5,630 nt of DNA from Caulobacteraceae bacterium (GTDB taxonomy: Bacteria; Pseudomonadota; Alphaproteobacteria; Caulobacterales; Caulobacteraceae): contig JACDGF010000166.1 of the NCBI GenBank assembly GCA_013815405.1, positions 1 to 5,630 of the forward strand, given 5' to 3'. The notes below the pieces were generated by a model that saw only the letters and a list, made by a program, of their open reading frames with translations, ran no database searches and was not told the DNA's origin. Positions within the stretch are counted from its first letter, which is position 1. Each line of letters opens with the position of its first letter. A program made the translations under genes and the position numbers. This document shows, in pieces, positions 1-5,630 of this stretch.

Positions 1-353
1 GCCTTGGGCGCCGCCGCCTGGGCCGGGGCGGGCTTGGGCGGTTCCGGCCTCGCCGGCTCGGGGCGCGGCTGCTGGGGCTTGGCCGGTTCGGGCTTGGGCG
101 GGGTAGGGGGCGTGATGGGCGGAGTCGGTTCGGGCTTTATGATCGGCGGCTCGACCTTGGGCGGCGGCGGGATCGTGATGGGCGGGATTTCCGGCATGGT
201 CACGATCTCGACGTCCAGGGGCGCCGCCGTCGGTTCGGGATAGATGTACTCCGGCGGCGCCTGGTTGATCACCACCCCCAGGATGATCAGGTGGAAGGTC
301 GTCGACAGGGCCAGCGCCAAGCCGTTGCGGCGATCGTTCTTCCTGCCGCTCAA
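1..353 (-). CDS. TonB-family energy transducer, N-terminal part (cut by window start)
   Basis: TonB proteins couple the inner-membrane proton-motive force, through ExbB/ExbD, to TonB-dependent outer-membrane receptors. Read on the minus strand, 117 codons run uninterrupted off the window edge. Residues 1-11 are short and basic (SGRKNDRRN). Residues 12-29 form one hydrophobic segment containing S17-TTF-H21, which matches the SxxxH motif of the TonB membrane helix (S16/H20 in E. coli). From about residue 31 the chain is rich in Pro, Glu and Lys, with repeated EPAKP/EPARP/EPPKP units, as in the TonB periplasmic spacer. The start chosen is TTG at 353-351, preceded by a GGCGGGGG run about 8 bases upstream. 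No ATG or GTG lies in frame for at least 40 codons upstream, although the frame stays open. The C-terminal receptor-binding domain is outside the window, so a TolA-like or other proline-rich transducer remains possible. The gene is divergent from the toxin-antitoxin pair. Confidence 0.82.
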   Translation of the reverse strand, partial: MSGRKNDRRNGLALALSTTFHLIILGVVINQAPPEYIYPEPTAAPLDVEIVTMPEIPPITIPPPPKVEPPIIKPEPTPPITPPTPPKPEPAKPQQPRPEPARPEPPKPAPAQAAAPK

Positions 354-380
354 CGCCGGACACCCCCGCCGATAAAACCC

Positions 381-394
381 CCCGCGCGCGCGGG
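381..394. repeat. Perfect 14-bp CG-alternating palindrome
   Basis: CCCGCGCGCGCGGG is its own reverse complement. It lies 27 bases upstream of the tonB-like TTG start, so it would fall in the 5' leader of that gene if transcription begins further upstream. Alternating CG of this kind can adopt unusual DNA conformations, or could be a protein site or RNA hairpin. Nothing in the sequence decides between these. Confidence 0.4.
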
Positions 395-455
395 CAATGA
401 TACGACGCGCCGACGGCGAACGCCTGAGTCCCCAGTATAGTGTTTCACGATCGAA

Positions 456-483
456 CCGCGGCGGATTTATTTCGCCGCCGCGG
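456..483. repeat. GC-rich inverted repeat, 9-bp arms, between divergent genes
   Basis: CCGCGGCGG (456-464) and CCGCCGCGG (475-483) are perfect reverse complements separated by a 10-base AT-rich loop. No T-run follows on either strand, so it is a poor intrinsic terminator. It lies upstream of both divergent genes, about 20 bases before the -35 of the toxin promoter. A TATACT hexamer on the minus strand (439-434) could be a -10 for the tonB-like gene, but no convincing -35 accompanies it. An operator or cruciform role is only a guess. Confidence 0.4.
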
Positions 484-505
484 GCCGCGAGACGGGCAAC
501 GTTCC

Positions 506-533
506 TTGACCACTAGATCAAAAATGATATAGA
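506..533 (+). promoter_or_regulatory. Putative promoter of the toxin-antitoxin operon
   Basis: TTGACC (506-511) matches the -35 consensus at five of six bases. It is followed after 16 bases by TATAGA (528-533), which matches TATAAT at four of six. The predicted start of transcription is near 539-541, coincident with the toxin ATG at 539, and no Shine-Dalgarno sequence precedes that ATG. The transcript may therefore be leaderless, a common arrangement in Caulobacter. The toxin start itself is supported by family homology (KPIIWMGSS near the N-terminus). Confidence 0.5.
514..531. promoter_or_regulatory. Candidate antitoxin operator: imperfect inverted repeat across the spacer and -10
   Basis: TAGATCA (514-520), an AAAA spacer, then TGATATA (525-531). 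The arms are reverse complements at six of seven positions. The 18-base site fills the space between the -35 and -10 and runs into the -10. HigA-type antitoxins are known to repress their own operons by binding palindromes that overlap the promoter, so this is the obvious candidate operator. Binding here is inference from position and symmetry. Confidence 0.4.
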
Positions 534-538
534 AAAAC

Positions 539-904
539 ATGCCAACCAAAAAACCGATCATCTGGATGGGAAGCAGCCGAAGCGATCTTACGAAAATGCC
601 CGAAGCAGTGAAAAAAGATTTTGGGGGAGCGCTTCACGGCGCGCAGGAGGGCAGGTCACCCGAACAAGCCAAGGCCCTCAAGGGGAAGGTCAAGGGAGCG
701 GTCCAGCTCTCGGAAGATGATGATGGCGATACTTACCGAGCTGTCTACACCACTGAACTAAATGATATCGTGTATGTGCTTCATTGCTTCCAGAAGAAGT
801 CGAAAAGCGGGATCAGCACGCCGCGGATCGATGTCGACTTGATCGAACGCCGTCTCAAGGACGCAAGAATGCTCCACAAGCAGCGTAGAAAGGCGAAACG
901 ATGA
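539..904 (+). CDS. higB: HigB-type toxin, phage Gp49-like (RelE superfamily)
   Basis: 121 residues. Family knowledge: Gp49-like/HigB proteins are small RelE-fold toxins, several shown to cut mRNA on the ribosome. The N-terminal KPIIWMGSSRSDL (residues 5-17), followed by the PEAVKKDFGGALHGAQEG helix (21-38), and the core YRAVYTTELNDIVYVLHCFQKKSKSG (split: strand at 66-81, then HCFQKKSKSG at 82-91) are the conserved signature of this family. The C-terminal helix (98-121) is very basic. Length is usual. The ATG at 539 is preferred over M10 because the family signature begins at residue 5. The stop overlaps the antitoxin start as ATGA (901-904), so translation is coupled. Base composition is clearly poorer in GC than neighbouring genes (30 of 60 in 541-600 by hand count), suggesting acquisition. 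The symbol reflects family; activity is inferred. Confidence 0.88.
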   Translation: MPTKKPIIWMGSSRSDLTKMPEAVKKDFGGALHGAQEGRSPEQAKALKGKVKGAVQLSEDDDGDTYRAVYTTELNDIVYVLHCFQKKSKSGISTPRIDVDLIERRLKDARMLHKQRRKAKR

Positions 905-1242
905 GTGGTGGCGAACATATCGAATTTGAGCATAGCAGTGGCAACATCTTTGAAGACATTGGCTTCGACAAGGCGACGGCCGAACGGCTGACCCACAAGG
1001 CGGACCTTGTTGGCGTGCTCTATAATTATCAGCGAGAGCGAGATCTTAGTCAGGTTGCATTCAGCAGCCTTGTCGGCATTCCGCAGCCGCGTCTATCCAA
1101 GCTTTACAATGGCAAATTCGCCGGCATGTCGACCGATAAGCTGCTGGACGCCATTACCAGGCTCGGTGGTCGCGTCACTATTCGTGTTGAATCACATCCC
1201 GCCCCGGCCGAAGCGGGACGGGTCCAATTGGAACTCGTTTAA
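901..1242 (+). CDS. higA: HigA-type antitoxin, XRE helix-turn-helix protein
   Basis: 113 residues. It should bind and neutralise the upstream toxin and repress the shared promoter. The N-terminal segment with NIFEDIGFDKATAERL (15-30) is the usual lead-in of this antitoxin family. A helix-turn-helix follows at about 49-72, with LSQVAFSSLVGIPQ and then the recognition helix PRLSKLYNGK, as in XRE/HTH_37-type antitoxins paired with Gp49-like toxins. Next comes the LLDAITRLGGRVTIRV element (81-96), which usually completes the domain, then a short Pro/Ala/Glu tail. The ATG overlaps the toxin stop by 4 bases. Unlike the toxin, it has its own ribosome-binding site, GAAAGG at 888-893, 7 bases before the start. 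This could favour antitoxin synthesis. Toxin-before-antitoxin order is typical of hig loci. GC is again lower than in the ribosomal genes. No strong terminator directly follows. Confidence 0.88.
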   Translation: MSGGEHIEFEHSSGNIFEDIGFDKATAERLTHKADLVGVLYNYQRERDLSQVAFSSLVGIPQPRLSKLYNGKFAGMSTDKLLDAITRLGGRVTIRVESHPAPAEAGRVQLELV

Positions 1243-1370
1243 AATATTTCGAACCGGGAAGACGGCTTTCCATCTCCGCGGCGAGGCTGGCGCGTCTCTA
1301 TTGGTGATCCACATCCGTTTCGCCGCGTGGCAATCGGGTCGCGATCGCCTGAGTGTCGCCGGGCGAGGTC

Positions 1371-1399
1371 TTGACGGCAAGGGGTCTGGCGCCTTAGAG
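1371..1399 (+). promoter_or_regulatory. Putative promoter of the S10 operon
   Basis: TTGACG (1371-1376; TTGACGG matches the Caulobacter-type housekeeping -35 TTGACGS) is followed after 17 bases by TTAGAG (1394-1399). TTAGAG is a poor match to TATAAT but includes the TANA core of the Caulobacter GCTANAWC -10. Start of transcription would be near 1406, giving a leader of about 245 bases before rpsJ. The inverted repeat GGGTCT (1382-1387) / AGACCC (1398-1403) flanks the -10. A second weak candidate is TTGAAA at 1588-1593 with GCTCGTAA at 1611-1618, which lies beyond the terminator-like hairpin. Confidence 0.4.
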
Positions 1400-1444
1400 A
1401 CCCACCCTCTTCGTTGAACCGGCTGTGCCTAGGGCGGGCAGACG

Positions 1445-1501
1445 CGGTTCGCGAGACGAACCGGAGGAGCGGGCGGCAAGGTCGCCGCCTCGAACTCCGG
1501 T
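1445..1501 (+). promoter_or_regulatory. S10 leader: two mutually exclusive stem-loops
   Basis: Stem A pairs CGGTTCG (1445-1451) with CGAACCG (1457-1463), perfect over 7 bp with a 5-base loop. Stem B pairs ACCGGAG (1460-1466) with CTCCGGT (1495-1501), perfect over 7 bp. It encloses an inner stem GGCGGC (1472-1477) / GCCGCC (1484-1489) with a 6-base loop, the two stems separated by a symmetric 5x5 internal loop. A and B share bases 1460-1463, so only one can form fully. That is the geometry expected of a switching leader, but high GC makes chance stems common. Confidence 0.4.
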
Positions 1502-1504
1502 CAC

Positions 1505-1540
1505 GGCCCCCGCGGCGTTCCGCGCGGGCCATTCGTTTTT
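1505..1540 (+). terminator. Terminator-like hairpin before rpsJ (possible attenuator)
   Basis: GGCCC (1505-1509) pairs with GGGCC (1526-1530), then one C/C mismatch, then CGCG (1511-1514) pairs with CGCG (1521-1524) around a 6-base loop. ATTCGTTTTT follows at 1531-1540. A strong GC stem with a T-rich tail is the form of an intrinsic terminator, although the T-run is interrupted. If the 1371 promoter drives S10, this lies inside its leader and would attenuate. If the real promoter is downstream (near 1588), it simply ends toxin-antitoxin transcription. Confidence 0.42.
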
Positions 1541-1649
1541 GCGGGCTTTCGCGTCCGATCGGCTCCCGAGGCCGGGCGGGCTGGTCTTTGAAACGGTCTG
1601 GCGCGCGCGGGCTCGTAAAGGCCCCAGCTTGAAGGAAACCACGAGCGAT

Positions 1650-1958
<309 letters not shown>

Positions 1959-1971
1959 GGGAGGGGGGTCC

Positions 1972-2721
1972 ATGCGCACCGGCGTGATCGCCAGGAAACT
2001 GGGCATGACCCGCCTCTTCGATCCGGCCGGGACCCATGTGCCGGTGACCGTGCTCAGCCTGGACGGCTGCCAGGTGACCGCCCAGCGCACGAAGGAGCGG
2101 GACGGCTATGTCGCCCTGCAATTGGGCGCCGGGGCCAAGAAGGCCAAGAACACCTCCAAGGCGTTGCGCGGCCATTTCGCCAAGGCCCTGGTCGAACCCA
2201 AGCGCTGCGTGGTGGAATTCCGGGTCTCCGAAGACAACCTCATCGCGGTCGGGGCCGAGTTCACCGCCGATCATTTCCTGCCGGGCCAGAAGGTCGACGT
2301 CGCCGGCCTGACCGTGGGCAAGGGCTTCGCCGGGGCGATCAAGCGGTGGAACTTCGGCGGCATGCGCGCCACCCACGGGGTTTCGGTGTCCCACCGCGCC
2401 CACGGCTCGACCGGCCAGCGGCAGGATCCGGGCAAGGTGTTCAAGGGCAAGAAGATGGCCGGCCACATGGGCCAGGACAATGTCACCACCCTCAACCTGA
2501 CCGTGTTCCGCGTCGATGTGGAGCGCGGTCTTATTCTGATAAAGGGCGCCGTGCCGGGGACCGAAGGGACCTTCGTCAAGATCCGCGACGCGGTGAAGAG
2601 GGCCGCTCCGGCCGACACGCCAAAGCCCGGCGCCATCAAGCACACCTCCGCCCCGGCGGCGGCGGAAACCGAGGCGCCGCAAGGCGATGCGCCCGAAACC
2701 TCCGAGGGGGCGGGCGCATGA
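1972..2721 (+). CDS. rplC: Large-subunit ribosomal protein L3
   Basis: 249 residues, longer than E. coli L3 (209). L3 binds 23S rRNA early in 50S assembly, and its extended loop reaches towards the peptidyl-transferase centre. The start [16 protein letters not shown] is typical. The loop holds [20 protein letters not shown] (126-145) and [20 protein letters not shown] (145-164). Within it, Q149 lies in the GxxGQ motif that PrmB methylates in E. coli L3, so modification is plausible here. The globular domain ends near residue 210, and residues 211-249 form an Ala/Pro/Glu-rich, probably disordered tail, as seen in other alphaproteobacterial L3. A strong ribosome-binding site, GGAGG (1960-1964), lies 7 bases before the ATG, straight after the rpsJ stop. 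Its stop overlaps the rplD start. Confidence 0.97.
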   Translation: MRTGVIARKLGMTRLFDPAGTHVPVTVLSLDGCQVTAQRTKERDGYVALQLGAGAKKAKNTSKALRGHFAKALVEPKRCVVEFRVSEDNLIAVGAEFTADHFLPGQKVDVAGLTVGKGFAGAIKRWNFGGMRATHGVSVSHRAHGSTGQRQDPGKVFKGKKMAGHMGQDNVTTLNLTVFRVDVERGLILIKGAVPGTEGTFVKIRDAVKRAAPADTPKPGAIKHTSAPAAAETEAPQGDAPETSEGAGA

Positions 2722-3356
2722 AGATCGAAGTCACCACCCTGGACGGCGGCAAGGGCGAACCGCTCGAGCTGCCGGACGACATTTTCGGCATCACCGAGAT
2801 CCGCGCCGACATCCTGCAGCGCTGCGTCACTTGGCAGCTGGCCAAGCGACGGGCCGGGACCCACAAGATCCAGGTCCGCAACGAGGTCTCGCGCACCGGC
2901 AAGAAGATGTACAAGCAGAAGGGCACCGGCGGGGCTCGCCACGGCTCTCGCCGCGCGGCCCAGTTCGTCGGCGGGGCCAAGGCCCATGGGCCGGTGGTCC
3001 GCAGCCACGCCTTCGACCTGCCCAAGAAGGTCAGGGCCCTGGCCCTGCGCCACGCCCTGTCGTCCAAGGCCAAGGCCGGAACCCTGATGGTGCTCGAGGC
3101 GGCGACCCTGCCCCTGGCCAAGACCGCCGCCCTGCGGGTGAACCTGGACGCCCTGGGCCTGAAGAACGCCCTGGTCATCTGCGGCCCGGTCGCCGACGCC
3201 AACTTCAGGCTCGCCGCCCGCAACATTCCCAACCTCGACGTGCTGCCCAACGCGGGCCTGAACGTCTACGACGTGCTGCGCCGGGAGACCCTGGTGCTGA
3301 CGCGGGCCGCGGTCGAGGCGATCACGGCCCGCTTCCATGCCGGGGAGGCCGCCTGA
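2718..3356 (+). CDS. rplD: Large-subunit ribosomal protein L4
   Basis: 212 residues (E. coli 201). L4 lines the peptide exit tunnel. In gammaproteobacteria it also represses its own operon through the S10 leader; whether that holds here is unknown. The extended tunnel loop spans about 55-95 with [17 protein letters not shown] (64-80). K68 aligns with E. coli K63, a site of macrolide-resistance mutations, and is wild type here. The core follows with [20 protein letters not shown] (101-120), and the C-terminal fold includes [11 protein letters not shown] and NIPNLDVLP. The start is ATG 2718, overlapping the rplC stop as ATGA. GAGGGGG (2704-2710) within the end of rplC serves as ribosome-binding site with 7-base spacing. 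Shares one base with rplW at the stop (TGATG). Confidence 0.97.
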   Translation: MKIEVTTLDGGKGEPLELPDDIFGITEIRADILQRCVTWQLAKRRAGTHKIQVRNEVSRTGKKMYKQKGTGGARHGSRRAAQFVGGAKAHGPVVRSHAFDLPKKVRALALRHALSSKAKAGTLMVLEAATLPLAKTAALRVNLDALGLKNALVICGPVADANFRLAARNIPNLDVLPNAGLNVYDVLRRETLVLTRAAVEAITARFHAGEAA

Positions 3357-3652
3357 TGGCCGTCGCCCCGCGCCACTACGACACCATCCTCAGCCCCCTG
3401 ATAACCGAGAAGGCGACCCTGCTCTCGGAGCAGAACAAGGTGGTCTTCAAGGTGGCGATGGACGCCACCAAGGACGACATCGCCGCCGCCGTCGAGGAAC
3501 TGTTCAAGGTCAAGGTCACCAAGGTCAACACCCTGATTCAGAAGGGCAAGACCAAGCGCTTCCGCGGCCGGCCGGGCCGGCGGTCGGACCTGAAGAAAGC
3601 GATCGTGACCCTCCAGGCCGGCCAATCCATCGACATCACCACGGGGCTTTGA
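3356..3652 (+). CDS. rplW: Large-subunit ribosomal protein L23
   Basis: 98 residues (E. coli 100). L23 sits at the exit of the peptide tunnel and is the docking point for trigger factor and [19 protein letters not shown] (8-23) carries E18, aligned with the E. coli L23 Glu18 needed for trigger-factor binding. The rest shows [20 protein letters not shown] and the rRNA-binding extension [20 protein letters not shown]. Its ATG shares one base with the rplD stop (TGATG, 3354-3358), and GGAGG (3344-3348) lies 7 bases upstream inside rplD, so reinitiation or coupling is expected. rplB starts 3 bases after its stop. Confidence 0.97.
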   Translation: MAVAPRHYDTILSPLITEKATLLSEQNKVVFKVAMDATKDDIAAAVEELFKVKVTKVNTLIQKGKTKRFRGRPGRRSDLKKAIVTLQAGQSIDITTGL

Positions 3653-3655
3653 GAC

Positions 3656-4492
3656 ATGGCTCTGAAACATTTCAACCCGACCTCGCCGTCCCGCCGGGGC
3701 CTGGTGCTGGTCGACCGTTCCGAGTTGCACAAGGGACGCCCGGAAAAGAGCCTGGTCGAAGGCCTGACCAGGAGCGGCGGGCGGGGCGGCGGCGGTCGGA
3801 TCGCGGTTCGCTTCCGCGGCGGCGGCGCGAAAAGGCTCTACCGCAAGGTGGACTTCAAACGCCGCAAATGGGGCGTGGCGGCGAGCGTCCAGCGCCTGGA
3901 GTACGACCCCAACCGCACGGCCTTCATCGCCCTGATCCAATACGCCGACGGCGAGCTGGCCTATATCCTGGCGCCTCAACGGCTCAAGGCCGGCGACGAG
4001 GTGATCGCCGCCGAAAAGGTCGACGTGAAGCCGGGCAACGCCTCGCCCCTGCGCGGCCTGCCGATCGGCACGATCATCCACAATGTCGAATTGAAGCCCA
4101 TGAAGGGCGGTCAGATCGCCCGCTCCGCCGGGGCCTACGCCCAACTGGTCGGGCGGGATGCGGGCTATGCCCAGATCCGGCTCAATTCGGGCGAACTGCG
4201 CATGGTCCAGGACGGCTGCATGGCCACCGTCGGGGCGGTGTCGAACCAGGACCACATGAACGAGGTGCTGGGCAAGGCCGGGCGCGTCCGTCTCCGGGGT
4301 CGCCGGCCCCACGTTCGCGGCGTGGCCATGAACCCGATCGATCACCCGCACGGCGGCGGCGAAGGCCGCACCTCCGGCGGGCGCCACCCGGTCACCCCGT
4401 GGGGCAAGCCGACCAAGGGCAGCAAGACGAGGTCCAATAAGGCGACGGACAAGTTCATCATCCGCAGCCGTCACGCCAGGAAGGCCCGCTAA
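3656..4492 (+). CDS. rplB: Large-subunit ribosomal protein L2
   Basis: 278 residues (E. coli 273). L2 is one of the most conserved 50S proteins, needed for subunit joining and peptidyl-transferase activity. It opens with [15 protein letters not shown]; the OB-like and SH3-like domains follow. [19 protein letters not shown] (52-70), [13 protein letters not shown] (82-94) and [14 protein letters not shown] (132-145) are recognisable family blocks. [15 protein letters not shown] (224-238) contains H230, equivalent to the essential E. coli His229, and the C-terminus has [19 protein letters not shown]. Intact, with no insertions. No strong ribosome-binding site precedes the ATG, which comes 3 bases after the rplW stop, so it probably depends on coupling. 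The gap to rpsS is 4 bases. Confidence 0.98.
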   Translation: MALKHFNPTSPSRRGLVLVDRSELHKGRPEKSLVEGLTRSGGRGGGGRIAVRFRGGGAKRLYRKVDFKRRKWGVAASVQRLEYDPNRTAFIALIQYADGELAYILAPQRLKAGDEVIAAEKVDVKPGNASPLRGLPIGTIIHNVELKPMKGGQIARSAGAYAQLVGRDAGYAQIRLNSGELRMVQDGCMATVGAVSNQDHMNEVLGKAGRVRLRGRRPHVRGVAMNPIDHPHGGGEGRTSGGRHPVTPWGKPTKGSKTRSNKATDKFIIRSRHARKAR

Positions 4493-4496
4493 TTCA

Positions 4497-4775
4497 ATGA
4501 CCCGCTCGGTATGGAAAGGCCCGTTCGTCGACGGCTATCTGCTGAAAAAGGCGGACGCCGTCCAGGGGACGGGACGCAAGGACGTGATCAAGACCTGGTC
4601 GCGGCGCTCGACGATCATGCCCCAGTTCGTGGGCCTGACCTTCGGCGTCCACAACGGCCAGAAGCACGTTCCGGTCCTGGTCGGCGAGGACATGGTGGGC
4701 ATGAAGCTCGGCGAATTCGCGCCCACCCGCTACTTTCCCGGCCACGCCGCCGACAAGAAGGCCAAGAGAAAGTAG
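4497..4775 (+). CDS. rpsS: Small-subunit ribosomal protein S19
   Basis: 92 residues, the same length as E. coli S19. S19 lies in the 30S head next to S13 and contacts the A-site region and the inter-subunit bridge. The N-terminal [16 protein letters not shown] (3-18), then [13 protein letters not shown] (34-46), [10 protein letters not shown] and [17 protein letters not shown] (67-83) are all family hallmarks, ending in a basic KKAKRK tail. AGGAAGG (4478-4484), inside the end of rplB, is the only good ribosome-binding candidate, 12 bases before the ATG. One base separates the stop from the rplV start. Confidence 0.98.
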   Translation: MTRSVWKGPFVDGYLLKKADAVQGTGRKDVIKTWSRRSTIMPQFVGLTFGVHNGQKHVPVLVGEDMVGMKLGEFAPTRYFPGHAADKKAKRK

Positions 4776-4776
4776 C

Positions 4777-5157
4777 ATGAGCAAGCAAGCCAAGGAGCGG
4801 CGGCTGAAACCGGCCGAGGCGATGAGCAAGGTGCGCACCCTGCGCACCGGCGCGCGCAAGCTGAACCTCGTCGCCGCCTCGATCCGCGGCCTCCGGGTCC
4901 AGCGGGCCCTCAACGAGTTGGAATTCAGCCCCCGGCGCATCGCCAAGGACGTGCGCAAGGCGCTCTATTCGGCGATCTCCAACGCCGAGAACAACCACAG
5001 CCTGGATATCGACAGCCTGGTGGTGGCCGAGGCCTTCGTGGGCAAGAACCTGGTGATGAAGCGCTTCTCGGCCCGGGCGCGGGGGCGCGCGTCGCGGGTC
5101 GAAAAACCGTTTTCCGAGATCACCATCGTGGTCCGCGAGCTGGGGGGAGCCGCCTGA
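4777..5157 (+). CDS. rplV: Large-subunit ribosomal protein L22
   Basis: 126 residues (E. coli 110); the difference is mainly an N-terminal extension of about 12 residues, common in alphaproteobacteria. L22 contacts all 23S rRNA domains, and its beta-hairpin forms, with L4, the tunnel constriction. Globular part: [21 protein letters not shown] (split: 18-27 and 28-38), then [18 protein letters not shown] (64-81). The hairpin runs from about 83 to 108 and includes M94-K95-R96, equivalent to the E. coli 82-84 MKR whose deletion gives erythromycin resistance; it is present here. Then [14 protein letters not shown] and a final EITIVVRE strand. The preceding ribosome-binding site is weak, suggesting coupling to rpsS. 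The stop shares one base with the rpsC start (TGATG). Confidence 0.97.
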   Translation: MSKQAKERRLKPAEAMSKVRTLRTGARKLNLVAASIRGLRVQRALNELEFSPRRIAKDVRKALYSAISNAENNHSLDIDSLVVAEAFVGKNLVMKRFSARARGRASRVEKPFSEITIVVRELGGAA

Positions 5158-5630
5158 TGGGCCAGAAAGTCAATCCGATCGGCCTGCGCCTGGGCATCAA
5201 CCGCACCTGGGACAGCCGCTGGTTCGCCAGCGGGGCCGAATACGCCCGCCTCCTGCACGACGACATCCGGGTGCGCACCGAGCTGAAGAAGCGCCTCAAT
5301 CAGGCCGGGGTGTCGCGGATCATCATCGAGCGGCCGCACAAGAAGTGCCGGGTGACCATCTACGCCGCCCGCCCGGGCGTGATCATCGGCAAGAAGGGCG
5401 CGGACATCGAAAAGCTGCGCAAGGATCTTTCCGAGATGACCGAGGGGGAGGTGCATCTCAACATCGTCGAGATCCGCAAGCCCGAGGCCGACGCGCAGCT
5501 GGTGGCCGAGAACATCGCCCAGCAGCTGGAGCGGCGGATCGCCTTTCGCCGGGCGATGAAGCGTTCCATGCAGTCGGCCACGAGACTGGGGGCCAAGGGC
5601 ATCCGCATCGAGGTCTCCGGGCGCCTGGGG
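5157..5630 (+). CDS. rpsC: Small-subunit ribosomal protein S3, N-terminal 158 codons (cut by window end)
   Basis: S3 lies at the mRNA entry channel of the 30S subunit and, with S4, gives the ribosome its helicase activity. It begins [20 protein letters not shown], the universal bacterial S3 start. A KH domain follows, with its loop GVIIGKKG (74-81) and [10 protein letters not shown] after it. [17 protein letters not shown] (122-138) places R131, R132 and K135 exactly at the E. coli residues implicated in mRNA unwinding. The frame is open to the last base, ending in EVSGRLG; about 70-90 more residues would be expected downstream. ATG 5157 overlaps the rplV stop by one base, and GGGGGGAG (5142-5149) upstream can act as ribosome-binding site. 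The next genes are probably rplP and rpmC. Confidence 0.97.
   Translation, partial: MGQKVNPIGLRLGINRTWDSRWFASGAEYARLLHDDIRVRTELKKRLNQAGVSRIIIERPHKKCRVTIYAARPGVIIGKKGADIEKLRKDLSEMTEGEVHLNIVEIRKPEADAQLVAENIAQQLERRIAFRRAMKRSMQSATRLGAKGIRIEVSGRLG

Larger units (their letters stand above)
1243..1649. other. Non-coding region: putative S10 promoter and structured leader
   Basis: 407 bases with no convincing gene. Open frames here on either strand show no recognisable protein, and the frame open into rpsJ from GTG 1425 is not conserved-looking S10 sequence. No tRNA or transposon end was seen. Just after the antitoxin stop is AAATATTT (1242-1249) without a hairpin. From 1371 there is a promoter candidate. 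From 1445 there is a series of stem-loops, and from 1588 a weak second promoter-like TTGAAA. No ATG occurs between about 1406 and 1650, so there is no standard leader peptide. Many alphaproteobacteria have tuf directly before rpsJ; it is absent here. Confidence 0.6.

Noticed and set aside
4..243. Plus-strand Gly-rich open frame
   Set aside because: Complement of the Pro-rich TonB spacer; CCG/CCC proline codons read as Gly-rich on the other strand. No family resemblance.
781..996. Minus-strand open frame within the toxin-antitoxin genes
   Set aside because: Antisense to both genes, short, no recognisable domain or start signal.
1243..1300. Terminator just after the antitoxin
   Set aside because: AAATATTT and a weak GGAA/TTCC pairing are present but no GC stem with a T-run; the first credible hairpin is at 1505.
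1007..1417. Plus-strand open frame overlapping the antitoxin and the following gap
   Set aside because: Out of frame with the well-supported antitoxin; composition shows no domain and no ribosome-binding site.
1425..1649. N-terminal extension of S10 from GTG 1425
   Set aside because: The 75 extra residues are Arg/Ala-rich with no S10 similarity, and the known S10 N-terminus starts exactly at ATG 1650. The stretch also carries the stem-loops.
2271..4474. Long minus-strand open frames across rplC to rplB
   Set aside because: Antisense shadows of highly conserved ribosomal protein genes; repeats of Gly/Arg/Gln/Asp residues reflect GC-rich codons.

Overview
This is a high-GC window from an alphaproteobacterium. 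The ribosomal proteins have the alphaproteobacterial look (S10 starting [17 protein letters not shown]3 with an Ala/Pro/Glu-rich tail), and the -35 of the putative S10 promoter (TTGACGG) fits the Caulobacter-type housekeeping consensus. I lean towards Caulobacteraceae (Caulobacter, Phenylobacterium or a relative); genus and species cannot be fixed from this window.

Layout. (1) 1-353, minus strand: the N-terminal 117 codons of a TonB-type energy transducer that leaves the window at base 1, with one membrane segment followed by a long Pro/Glu/Lys-rich periplasmic spacer. (2) 354-538: a divergent intergenic region with two GC-rich palindromes and a promoter for the next unit. (3) 539-1242, plus strand: a two-gene toxin-antitoxin module of the HigBA type (Gp49-like toxin, then XRE antitoxin, ATGA overlap), visibly lower in GC than its surroundings. 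Its promoter carries an inverted repeat across the spacer and -10, and would start transcription almost exactly at the toxin ATG. (4) 1243-1649: a 407-base non-coding stretch holding a putative S10-operon promoter and a leader that can fold into competing stem-loops ending in a terminator-like hairpin. (5) 1650-5630, plus strand: the S10 ribosomal protein operon in canonical order, rpsJ-rplC-rplD-rplW-rplB-rpsS-rplV-rpsC, the last gene cut by the window end.

How it works together. The eight ribosomal genes are packed with gaps of 13 bases or fewer, or with stop/start overlaps, so they should be one translationally coupled transcript supplying S10, L3, L4, L23, L2, S19, L22 and S3. All signature residues I checked are intact. 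The parts worth attention are upstream: a probably acquired toxin-antitoxin cassette where many alphaproteobacteria carry tuf and the str operon, and a structured S10 leader that could be an attenuator or simply the boundary terminator isolating the operon from the cassette. No new enzyme system, CRISPR array, IS element, tRNA or rRNA is visible.
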